NCBI GenBank assembly: GCA_018903055.1
Contig: JAHIPW010000123.1
Span: 1-15,598, forward strand
From: DRGV01 sp018903055 [NCBI: bacterium]
GTDB lineage: Bacteria > UBP18 > UBA7526
Direction: 5' to 3'
DNA: 15,598 nt
The notes under the pieces were generated by a model that did not search any database, was not told the origin of the DNA, and saw only the letters and a list, made by a program, of their open reading frames with translations. Shown piece after piece: positions 6,285 through 13,278 of the stretch; positions within the stretch are counted from its first letter, which is position 1; each line of letters starts with the position of its first letter. The position numbers were made by a program, and so were the translations under genes.

Positions 6285-6618
6285 AATAGAAATAACCAAA
6301 CACCAAGAAGCAAGATACCTGTCTGCCGACAGGCAGGCAAACAATCACCAATATTCAAACACCAAGTAAAAAGTAAGAGAGTAACTAAGGGTGCGGATGG
6401 GTTATGAGTAGTGGGTCGGGGATGAGTTGTGTGGATGGGGATATATTCCACACCCTCACCCCCACAACCCGACACACAACCCACAACTCACCCACATTCT
6501 AATTTCTTGATATTCGGATGTCCATTTATGTAGTTTGGTTATTGTATCTTGTTTGGTTATTGTTTCTTGTCTCTTGTATCTTGATGTAACGTTTTAGTGA
6601 ATGAAATGAGGATTTATC
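6285..6618. repeat. Nested long inverted repeat between folE and folP
   Basis: No gene is seen in these 334 bp. The core is a G/T-rich left arm (about 6391-6445) and a C/A-rich right arm (about 6441-6496), roughly reverse complementary and meeting at ATATAT. Outside it, AATAACCAAA (6291-6300) and CAAGATAC (6311-6318) are echoed in reverse complement by TTTGGTTATT (6534-6543 and 6552-6561) and GTATCTTG copies. CCTGTC-TGCC-GACAGG (6318-6333) is a separate perfect hairpin. Confidence 0.7.
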
Positions 6619-7818
6619 TTGCATAATCCGCGGGTAGTAATTATTGATGATCTTTCCCGAGCAAAGGAGGAACTGAAGAGGATTGGGGTTGACTCCTATG
6701 GAATAAGGCTCATGGCTCCCAAGGCCCTTTTTTTTGCGGTAAAGTTAGAAAAGATAAGGCCCCAGGCAGCCAATATACTGAAGCAGGAGGCTCTATCCTT
6801 AGGGGCCGAGGCGGCCACGAGCCGCAGAGTCATTGATTTAAAGAGAGAAAGATCAGATGTTCTATTGCTGGGAACAGAGAAACAGTATCGATTGCTCGTT
6901 GAGAAATTAAAGAGACAACCCTTTAGTTTAGCAGAAATTGCAGAGGAGATAAAGAATCTTCTTGCTAATTTCAAGCGTAAGCAATGGAAGATAGAATCTG
7001 GAAAATACACTTTAAAGATTGGTAGAAGAACTCTTATCATGGGGATACTGAATGTTACCCCAGATTCCTTTGCTGATGGGGGAAGATATGATACCCTGGA
7101 TTCTGCCCTTCTTCAGGCAGAAGGGATGGCAGAAGAAGGGGCGGATATCATCGATGTTGGCGGTGAGTCAACCAGGCCGGGAACAAGGCCCGTCCCTCTA
7201 CAAGAGGAGCTGAGAAGGACCATCCCAGTAATCAAGAGACTGGTTAAAAGGATCAACCTTCCCATCTCGATCGATACCTATAAGAGCCGGGTGGCAAGAG
7301 AAGCCCTGGACTCTGGGGCCTCTCTGGTGAATGATATCAGCGCCCTGCGCCTGGATGAGGGGATGAGCCAGGTGGTCTCGAAATATAAGGCACCCTTGAT
7401 CTTGATGCATATGCAGGGAAGGCCAGGCAATATGCAAAAGAATCCTAAATATGGAGATGTAGTAGGAGAGATAATCTCTTTCCTAAGAGAGAGAATTGCT
7501 TTTGCTAAAGAAGAGGGAATAGATGGGGAAAGAATAATCATCGATCCAGGAATTGGCTTCGGTAAGAAAACGGAACATAACTTAGAGATATTCAATAGAC
7601 TCTCAGAATTCAAATCTTTGGGTCGACCAATACTGGTCGGTCCCTCCAGGAAGTCGGTGATTGGGGATGTATTGGGCCTTCCGGTAGAGGAGAGGTTAGA
7701 GGGAACAGCGGCCACAGCGGCCGCTTCTATTTTAAATGGGGCAGATATGGTAAGAGTCCACGATGTAAAAGAGATGAAGAGAGTGGCAGATATGATAGAT
7801 GCCATTAGACACGGATAG
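6619..7818 (+). CDS. folP: Dihydropteroate synthase, long form with N-terminal domain
   Basis: DHPS joins p-aminobenzoate to the pterin pyrophosphate to make dihydropteroate, the sulfonamide target. The catalytic TIM barrel occupies about residues 128-399: MGILNVTPDSFADGG, IIDVGGESTRPG, PISIDTYKSRVAREAL, LILMHMQGRPGNMQ, IIIDPGIGFGKKTEHNLE, RPILVGPSRKSVIG and VRVHDV are all present. About 125 extra residues precede it (KALFFAVKLEKIRPQAANIL, DVLLLGTEKQYRLLVEKLK). From general knowledge, forms of about 400 residues like this occur in several anaerobic bacteria, so I do not read this as a fusion error. The start is TTG 6619, chosen because GAGG lies at 6608-6611 with seven-base spacing and an upstream in-frame ATG is stopped after two codons. 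The 3' end runs into a CACGGAT repeat. Confidence 0.95.
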   Translation: MHNPRVVIIDDLSRAKEELKRIGVDSYGIRLMAPKALFFAVKLEKIRPQAANILKQEALSLGAEAATSRRVIDLKRERSDVLLLGTEKQYRLLVEKLKRQPFSLAEIAEEIKNLLANFKRKQWKIESGKYTLKIGRRTLIMGILNVTPDSFADGGRYDTLDSALLQAEGMAEEGADIIDVGGESTRPGTRPVPLQEELRRTIPVIKRLVKRINLPISIDTYKSRVAREALDSGASLVNDISALRLDEGMSQVVSKYKAPLILMHMQGRPGNMQKNPKYGDVVGEIISFLRERIAFAKEEGIDGERIIIDPGIGFGKKTEHNLEIFNRLSEFKSLGRPILVGPSRKSVIGDVLGLPVEERLEGTAATAAASILNGADMVRVHDVKEMKRVADMIDAIRHG

Positions 7819-7980
7819 GCACGGATGACTAAATGCAAAATGTAAAAATCAAAATGCAAAATGACAAATTAAAATTTAAAATTTTGGATTTTAATATGTC
7901 CCGAAGAGATCCCTTTGGGATAATCTTGATTTTTGATATTTAATTTTTAAATTTAAAATAACCAGCATTTAGAGGGTAAG
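7819..7980. repeat. AT-rich palindromic spacer before cdaA
   Basis: The left half repeats AAAATGCAAAATG-type words, and the right half carries roughly complementary ATTTTTGATATTTAAT words. ATCCC-TTT-GGGAT (7909-7921) forms a hairpin near the centre. AGAGGG lies just before the cdaA ATG and probably serves as its ribosome site. A promoter for the downstream genes is plausible in this AT-rich DNA, but none is convincing. Confidence 0.6.
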
Positions 7981-8754
7981 ATGAAAGAAGTGATGAGGTA
8001 TGGGTTATACGTTATTGATGTTTTGGTAGTAACCCTCCTCTTCTACTGGCTCTTTTGCTTGGTGAGGAGGACCAGGGCGGTTCAGGTTTTAAAAGGCTTG
8101 CTCATTCTGCTTATTACCGCCTTTATCGCCCAAAGATTAGGTCTTACTACATTCAACTTCTTAGTGAGAGGCCTTTGGCAGGTCTTGATACTTGCCTTTG
8201 TTATTTTATTTGCTCCGGAGATAAGGAGGGCTTTGGCAGAGGTTGGTCAGAGGCGCTTTTTTAGAGGATTTTTAAAAGAAGCCGAGTCCGGCTATCTTGA
8301 CGAAATAATAGAGGCAGTAGATATTCTCGCCAAGAAGAAGAAAGGAGTGCTCATTGCTTTAGAAAGGGAAACAGGATTAAAGACCTATATCGAGACCGGG
8401 ATAAAGATCGATAGCGATGTGAGCCGGGAACTTTTATCTACTATTTTCTTGCCTACTACTCCCCTTCACGATGGGGCGGTCATCATTCAAGGCAATAGGG
8501 TCGCTGCTGCGGGATGCCTCTTGCCCTTTACCAGGAATCCGGATGTTTCCAAGAGGATGGGGATGAGGCATAAGGCAGCCCTGGGTCTTTCGGAAGAGAC
8601 AGATGCTGTAGTAATCATTGTCTCAGAAGAGACGGGGAAGATATCTCTGGCGGTTGGGGGAAGGCTGACCAGGGATCTCGATGGAACTACCCTCTCTAAA
8701 ACAGTAAAGAATCTCCTATTTCGTCCTGTCCCTAAAAAAGGAGAGAAAGAATGA
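7981..8754 (+). CDS. cdaA: Diadenylate cyclase CdaA
   Basis: CdaA condenses two ATP into c-di-AMP, a messenger controlling potassium and osmolyte transport and cell-wall balance. The 257 residues show the CdaA layout: three predicted membrane helices in the first 80 residues, a short linker (APEIRRALAEVGQRRFFRG), and the DAC domain. The DAC catalytic motif DGA is at residues 164-166 (LHDGAVII). The second motif, usually RHR, reads R196-H197-K198 (MRHKAALGLSEETDA). The rest (VVIIVSEETGKISLAVGG) is standard. The stop overlaps the start of the CdaR gene (ATGA), and glmM follows. This cdaA-cdaR-glmM order is classical in Gram-positive bacteria, where CdaR and GlmM modulate CdaA. Confidence 0.95.
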   Translation: MKEVMRYGLYVIDVLVVTLLFYWLFCLVRRTRAVQVLKGLLILLITAFIAQRLGLTTFNFLVRGLWQVLILAFVILFAPEIRRALAEVGQRRFFRGFLKEAESGYLDEIIEAVDILAKKKKGVLIALERETGLKTYIETGIKIDSDVSRELLSTIFLPTTPLHDGAVIIQGNRVAAAGCLLPFTRNPDVSKRMGMRHKAALGLSEETDAVVIIVSEETGKISLAVGGRLTRDLDGTTLSKTVKNLLFRPVPKKGEKE

Positions 8755-9689
8755 GGAACTGGTTTCATCACAATCTGGGTATTAAACTGGCCTCTTTAAC
8801 CTGTGCCTTAGTCCTATTCTTCTATGTTTTAAGCCAGCAGGGAGAGATTCGGACCTTTGGCGATGTACCACTTGATTTCTATACTGATCTTGCTGATCTT
8901 GTTCCCACCGTCTCTCCTGAAACAGTTTCCGTGAGTCTCCAAGGACCCCGCAACATCATTCTGGGACTGGAGAGAAGGCAGATCAAGGTCTATCTCGACC
9001 TCAAGGGAAAGGAGGCGGGCCAATTTCTTTATCCCTCAGAGGACTTCAAGATCAAATGTCCTGAAGGGGTGAGGATGGTTAAGATAACACCGAGGATAGT
9101 CTCGGTCAATTTAGAGCCTTTGGCTACCAAGGAGATGGAGATAAAACCCACTATTCTGGGAAGGCCCACTCCAGGTTATGGAATAGGAAAGACTACCTGT
9201 GACCCAAAGAGTCTAATGGTTCGCGGACCAGAGAGCAGACTAAAGGCCTTGGCTGGAATACCGACTACTCCCATAGATGTGAGTGATATCTCAAGCAATA
9301 TTACTCGGGTGGTGAAGGCGAATCTTACAGAAGAAAAGGACTTGAAGATTATAAGGGAGGCACCCATTCAGGTATCGATAGATTTAGTTCGGGAACTGGT
9401 GGAGAAGAGGTTCACAGATATCCCGGTCAAGATTATGCAACCTCCTTCTTCACTCCTTGAGGCCCGCCTAAAAGAGAAGAGAGCAACTCTTCTTTTAAGG
9501 GGTCCCCAGGAGTCAATGGCAACTTTAAAAGCGACGAATATCACGGTAGCTATAGATGTTAGTGACCTCTCCCGGGGAACATATAAATTGAAGCCCGAGG
9601 TTACTACTCCTCCCAAGATTGAAGTGGTCTCTGTCACCCCTGCTCTCTTTGAGGTCACATTGGGCAGCAAGATAATATTCCAGGAGTAA
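8751..9689 (+). CDS. cdaR: CdaR/YbbR-domain protein, CdaA regulator
   Basis: CdaR is an extracytoplasmic membrane-anchored protein that binds CdaA and tunes c-di-AMP synthesis. The 312 residues contain one N-terminal helix (about 9-28, GIKLASLTCALVLFFYVLS) that acts as anchor. About three YbbR repeats follow, recognisable by recurring phrases such as VSVSLQGPRNIILGL, LMVRGPESRLKAL and LLLRGPQESMATLKA, each followed by a V-x-V/I-D-V/L-S strand. The spacing between these phrases is regular, at around 90-120 residues. Translation starts inside the cdaA stop codon, so the two are coupled. Sequence divergence is high in this family, so the call rests on repeats, topology and neighbourhood together. 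Confidence 0.92.
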   Translation: MRNWFHHNLGIKLASLTCALVLFFYVLSQQGEIRTFGDVPLDFYTDLADLVPTVSPETVSVSLQGPRNIILGLERRQIKVYLDLKGKEAGQFLYPSEDFKIKCPEGVRMVKITPRIVSVNLEPLATKEMEIKPTILGRPTPGYGIGKTTCDPKSLMVRGPESRLKALAGIPTTPIDVSDISSNITRVVKANLTEEKDLKIIREAPIQVSIDLVRELVEKRFTDIPVKIMQPPSSLLEARLKEKRATLLLRGPQESMATLKATNITVAIDVSDLSRGTYKLKPEVTTPPKIEVVSVTPALFEVTLGSKIIFQE

Positions 9690-9692
9690 AGA

Positions 9693-11039
9693 ATGCGTAG
9701 GCTCTTTGGTACCGACGGAATAAGGGGAAGGGCAAATGTCTACCCCATGACTCCTGAGATTGCCTTTAGATTGGGGAAGACAGTTGCTCTTTTCTTTAAA
9801 AAGGATAAGAGGAGGGCCTCTCTGGCCATTGGTCGTGATACCCGCCTATCCGGCCCTATATTCGAGGAAGCCCTGGCCAGCGGGATATCCTCTGTAGGGG
9901 GTGATGTCCTGAAATTAGGCATCCTTCCCACTCCCGCCATTGCCTATCTCACAAAGTCTTTAAGAGCAGATGCCGGGATCGTCATCTCCGCTTCCCATAA
10001 TCCTTACTATGATAACGGAATTAAGTTCTTCTCCCGAAGGGGCCTTAAGCTCTCCGATGATTATGAGAAGAAGATCGAAGAACGCCTCTTGAAGAAGAGA
10101 GAAGTTTTTCACCCCACAGGAAAGGGGATCGGTAGAATCTACTCTGTTAATGATGCTTCCAGAAGATATGAAGAGTTTGCTCTGAAATCCTTTCCTCGTG
10201 GTTTAAACCTCAGAGGCTATAAGATAGTAATCGATTGTGCCAATGGCGCTACTTATCAAGTAGCACCACAGATTTTAAGGACACTTGATGCAGAATTAAT
10301 TACCCTGAATGTTTCTCCAGATGGAACAAATATTAACCGGAACTGTGGCTCCCTTTCTCCCGAGGTCATTCAGGAGAGGGTATTGAAAGAGAAGGCAGAT
10401 GTTGGAATATCATTCGATGGGGATGGAGATCGGGTAATCTTTATGGATGAGAAGGGAGAGGTGGTCGATGGGGATCAGATGATGGCTCTCTGTGCCCAGG
10501 AACTAATAAAGAAGAAGAGACTTCCCAAGAAGACCCTGGTGGCCACAGTGATGAGCAACCTGGGGCTGGATTTAGCATTAGAGAAAATGGGTGGTAAGGT
10601 TATTAGAACTCCGGTTGGCGATAGATACGTTCTGGATGAAATGCTAAAAAAGAATCTAACTTTAGGTGGAGAGCAATCAGGCCACATCATCTTCTTAGAG
10701 CATAATACTACAGGGGATGGAATAATTACCGCCCTCCAGATACTCTCCATCATGAAGAAGAGGAGTAAGCCCCTTTCTGAACTTGCCCAAATTATGGAGA
10801 AACTTCCCCAGGTACTGGTTAATGTCCGGATCAAGAAGAAGAAAGACCCATTAAAAGTTTTAGAGATTAAAAAAGATATTGAAAGGGCCGGGGAAAAACT
10901 TGGTAGTGGTGGGAGAATTTTAGTTCGCCCTTCAGGCACTGAGCCTCTTATAAGGGTAATGATTGAGGGAAAAGAGAAAAAAGAGATCGAAACCATCGCC
11001 CGAAACATAAGCAAAATCATTAAAAGGAAACTGGGCTAA
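9693..11039 (+). CDS. glmM: Phosphoglucosamine mutase
   Basis: GlmM converts glucosamine-6-phosphate to glucosamine-1-phosphate on the route to UDP-GlcNAc. The 448 residues match the family (about 445-450). Motifs in order are [13 protein letters not shown] at the N-terminus, [16 protein letters not shown] with catalytic phosphoserine S101, the Mg-binding DGDGDR starting at D242, [10 protein letters not shown] sugar-binding loop, and [15 protein letters not shown] phosphate-binding loop near the C-terminus. GGAG lies a few bases upstream of ATG 9693, and only three bases separate it from the cdaR stop, so it is co-transcribed with cdaA-cdaR. In Gram-positive bacteria GlmM binds and inhibits CdaA, which the shared operon would suit. 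glmS, which makes its substrate, lies 2.2 kb downstream. Confidence 0.97.
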   Translation: MRRLFGTDGIRGRANVYPMTPEIAFRLGKTVALFFKKDKRRASLAIGRDTRLSGPIFEEALASGISSVGGDVLKLGILPTPAIAYLTKSLRADAGIVISASHNPYYDNGIKFFSRRGLKLSDDYEKKIEERLLKKREVFHPTGKGIGRIYSVNDASRRYEEFALKSFPRGLNLRGYKIVIDCANGATYQVAPQILRTLDAELITLNVSPDGTNINRNCGSLSPEVIQERVLKEKADVGISFDGDGDRVIFMDEKGEVVDGDQMMALCAQELIKKKRLPKKTLVATVMSNLGLDLALEKMGGKVIRTPVGDRYVLDEMLKKNLTLGGEQSGHIIFLEHNTTGDGIITALQILSIMKKRSKPLSELAQIMEKLPQVLVNVRIKKKKDPLKVLEIKKDIERAGEKLGSGGRILVRPSGTEPLIRVMIEGKEKKEIETIARNISKIIKRKLG

Positions 11040-11134
11040 AAATCTCGTTAATCCCGTTACGCCCGTTATGCCCGTTAGGCTGCTTAAGTCAGTTTTATTT
11101 CAACGGATTAAACGGGCCAACGGGCAAAACGACT
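11040..11134. repeat. CCCGTTA word array between glmM and pdxJ
   Basis: Left, CTCGTTAATCCCGTTACG continues as repeated CCCGTTAnG words (11044-11079). Right (11098-11133), AACGGATTAAACGGGCC and AACGGGC words run in the opposite sense. About 23 of 35 aligned positions are complementary. The DNA contains an ATG (11068) in frame with pdxJ, but it belongs to the repeat. Confidence 0.75.
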
Positions 11135-11138
11135 GGAG
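11135..11138 (+). promoter_or_regulatory. Shine-Dalgarno site that fixes the pdxJ start
   Basis: GGAG ends seven bases before ATG 11146. The more upstream ATG 11068 lies in repeat DNA without any ribosome site, so this site supports the shorter protein. Confidence 0.8.
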
Positions 11139-11145
11139 ACGTAAG

Positions 11146-11865
11146 ATGGTTAGATTAGGAGTAAATGTCGATCATGTAGCTACGGTAAGGCAGGCCAGAA
11201 GGGCCCCAGAACCAGATCCCCCGGCGGCCGCCCTTTTGGCTCAAAGAGCAGGAGCAGACTCCATCATCGTTCATTTAAGAGAAGATAGGCGCCACATCCA
11301 GGATCGAGACGTAAAACTTTTAAAGAAAAAGGTCAAGAGACTTAATTTAGAGATGGCAGTAGCAAAAGAGATCCTGAAGATCGCCTGTGAAGTGAGACCA
11401 GACCAAGCTACCTTGGTGCCGGAGAAAAGGCGAGAGCTAACCACTGAAGGGGGACTGGATGTAGCCGGAAATCTAGAGAAGATTTCTAAAGCGGTCAAAA
11501 GATTGAAAAAAAAAGGAATTTTTGTAAGTCTATTCATAGACCCCGATCTAAAACAGGTTATAGCCTCTGCTGAGACCGGTGCCCAGATGGTGGAGCTCCA
11601 TACCGGATGCTATGCAGAAGCAAAGAGCAAGAAGAAGGAAGATAAAGAGCTTAAGCGCATTACAATGGCCGCCCAAAAAGCGCGAAAGTTAAGCCTTGAA
11701 GTTAGCGCTGGTCATGGCCTCACCTACCAGAATGTTTCTCGAATAGTAAAAATCCCGGAGATAGAGGAGTTGAACATCGGACATAACATCATCGCCCGGG
11801 CAGTAATGGTGGGAATGAAAGAGGCGGTCAGAGAGATGCTTGATCTAATTAAGAGGAGAAGATAG
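11146..11865 (+). CDS. pdxJ: Pyridoxine 5'-phosphate synthase
   Basis: PdxJ condenses 1-deoxyxylulose-5-phosphate with 3-amino-1-hydroxyacetone phosphate to pyridoxine 5'-phosphate, the last ring-forming step of the DXP-dependent vitamin B6 pathway. From ATG 11146 the protein has 239 residues, the usual family length, and begins [19 protein letters not shown] as PdxJ proteins do. [62 protein letters not shown] and [17 protein letters not shown] are the successive barrel motifs. The longer reading from ATG 11068 adds 26 residues encoded by the CCCGTTA repeat and is rejected. It sits between glmM and yvcK without an obvious functional link to either, and is probably co-transcribed. Confidence 0.96.
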   Translation: MVRLGVNVDHVATVRQARRAPEPDPPAAALLAQRAGADSIIVHLREDRRHIQDRDVKLLKKKVKRLNLEMAVAKEILKIACEVRPDQATLVPEKRRELTTEGGLDVAGNLEKISKAVKRLKKKGIFVSLFIDPDLKQVIASAETGAQMVELHTGCYAEAKSKKKEDKELKRITMAAQKARKLSLEVSAGHGLTYQNVSRIVKIPEIEELNIGHNIIARAVMVGMKEAVREMLDLIKRRR

Positions 11866-11868
11866 CTA

Positions 11869-11966
11869 GGTTAAAATCGGTTAAAAATTGTTAAAATCGG
11901 TTAATATCAGTTACCTTTAACGCAACTGTTATTAACCGTTATTAACTGGTATTAACTGCTGTTAAC
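11869..11966. repeat. GTTAA word palindrome before yvcK
   Basis: The left arm (11870-11913) is built from GGTTAAAATC-type words, and the right arm (11923-11966) from GTTATTAACCG/GTATTAACTG words. Aligned as an inverted repeat, 33 of 44 positions are complementary around a nine-base centre. The yvcK ribosome site begins four bases after the right arm. Confidence 0.85.
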
Positions 11967-11970
11967 TGAA

Positions 11971-11975
11971 GGAGG
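11971..11975 (+). promoter_or_regulatory. Shine-Dalgarno site of yvcK
   Basis: GGAGG lies nine bases before GTG 11985 and supports that non-ATG start. The upstream palindrome could fold in the mRNA next to it and affect access. Confidence 0.8.
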
Positions 11976-11984
11976 TTTGACAGG

Positions 11985-13277
11985 GTGAAGTTAAAGAAAA
12001 TATTAAAGTGGTTCTATCCTGGGATGCTCGTTAAGAGATGGGTATTCCTTCTACTTATTGGAATCCTCTTCTTAGGAACGGGATTGGGTGGCCTCCGCGG
12101 CCTTGAGAATCCCCCCCAGATTGTAAAGGATTTTGAGAGAATCTTTCTCTCTGAGGCCCTGAAAACCAGGCCGGTGGTTATGCTTATCTTCCTTCTGGGC
12201 GTAATCTGTATTGCCTTGGGTCTGCAACGATTGCTAAAATCCATCTATTCTCTTTTCGCTCCGCAGGAAAAGAGGGATTTGGTTGACGTGGTCTATGAGA
12301 AGAGGCAACTCAGACGTGGCCCAAGGATAGTAGGTATTGGAGGGGGGTACGGCCTCTCCAGCCTCTTAAAAGGAATAAAGGAGTATACCTCTAACCTCTC
12401 GGCCATCGTTACTATGGCTGATTCCGGAGGAAGCTCGGGAAGACTAAGAGAGGACTTCGCTATGCCTCCCCCGGGAGATATCAGAAACTGCCTGGTAGCC
12501 CTAGCAGATACCGAGCCCCTGATGGAGGATCTCTTTCAGCATAGATTCAAAGGGCCCAGTGAACTGAAGGGCCACTCCTTTGGGAACCTCTTCATTACCG
12601 CAATGAGTGAAGTGACCAAGAATTTTGCCAGTGCCGTAAGAGCCTCCAGTAAGATATTGGCCATTCGTGGCCAGGTCCTTCCCTCTACCCTGAGCGATGT
12701 CTCCCTCCAGGCGAAGATGAAGGATGGGAGGATAGTGAAGGGGGAGGCAGCGATCCCCGAGGCGGAAGGTGAGATAGAGGAGATTTTTCTTGCTCCTTCT
12801 GATGCTCCTTCCAATCCAGAAACCCTGAAGGCAATAAAGGAGGCAGAGATAATCATTATCGGTCCCGGTTCTCTCTATACCAGTGTGATGCCTAATCTGT
12901 TGACTAAAGGAATGATAGAAACCATAGAAAATTCAAAAGCGATTAAGATCTATGTTTGTAACGTTATGACCCAGGCGGGAGAGACGGACAATTATTCTGC
13001 CTCAGACCATATAGAGGCCATCTATAAACATACTAAGAGTAAGTTTCTGGACTATGTCTTGGTGAATACCAGTCATGCTCCTCTGGAACTTGCCAAAAAG
13101 TATGAAGAGGAGAAGGCCTTCCCGGTAAAGGTGGATGAAGAGAAATTAAAGAAACTGGGAGTTAAGGTAGTTAAAGCGAATTTCATGAGTACTAGGGATT
13201 ATCTGCGCCATGAGCCGGATAAGTTGGCCCGCGCCATTATGAGGATCTTCATGGAAGTCAAGGGCAGAGGAGAATAG
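11985..13277 (+). CDS. yvcK: YvcK-family UDP-sugar-binding protein with N-terminal membrane anchor
   Basis: YvcK (also called GlmR or gluconeogenesis factor) is required for growth on gluconeogenic carbon in Bacillus and binds UDP-GlcNAc; the fold is CofD-like. The 430 residues have two parts. Residues 1-95 hold two predicted membrane helices (about 19-37 and 64-84) joined by a short loop. The YvcK domain begins near 112 with RIVGIGGGYGLSSLLKGIK, VTMADSGGSSGRLRED, PPPGDIRNCLVAL, SFGNLFITAM, IIIGPGSLYTSVMPNLL and VCNVMTQAGETDNYSASDHI. Many YvcK proteins of about 320 residues lack the membrane part, so this form is likely fixed at the membrane. The start is GTG 11985 with GGAGG upstream. The stop is one base from the glmS ATG, linking it tightly to the enzyme that opens UDP-GlcNAc synthesis. 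Confidence 0.93.
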   Translation: MKLKKILKWFYPGMLVKRWVFLLLIGILFLGTGLGGLRGLENPPQIVKDFERIFLSEALKTRPVVMLIFLLGVICIALGLQRLLKSIYSLFAPQEKRDLVDVVYEKRQLRRGPRIVGIGGGYGLSSLLKGIKEYTSNLSAIVTMADSGGSSGRLREDFAMPPPGDIRNCLVALADTEPLMEDLFQHRFKGPSELKGHSFGNLFITAMSEVTKNFASAVRASSKILAIRGQVLPSTLSDVSLQAKMKDGRIVKGEAAIPEAEGEIEEIFLAPSDAPSNPETLKAIKEAEIIIIGPGSLYTSVMPNLLTKGMIETIENSKAIKIYVCNVMTQAGETDNYSASDHIEAIYKHTKSKFLDYVLVNTSHAPLELAKKYEEEKAFPVKVDEEKLKKLGVKVVKANFMSTRDYLRHEPDKLARAIMRIFMEVKGRGE

Positions 13278-13278
13278 A

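Noticed and set aside
6281-6484. Short minus-strand reading frame in the folE-folP gap
   Set aside because: It is translated repeat and palindrome DNA with a low-complexity product and no recognisable domain.
10475-11020. Long minus-strand frame opposite glmM
   Set aside because: Ser/Phe/Leu-rich shadow of the conserved glmM gene; no ribosome site or domain.
11068-11145. Longer pdxJ N-terminus from ATG 11068
   Set aside because: The 26 extra residues come from the CCCGTTA repeat array, no ribosome site precedes that ATG, and GGAG before ATG 11146 gives the usual PdxJ start and length.
13278-13278. glmS ribozyme upstream of glmS
   Set aside because: Only one base separates yvcK from glmS.
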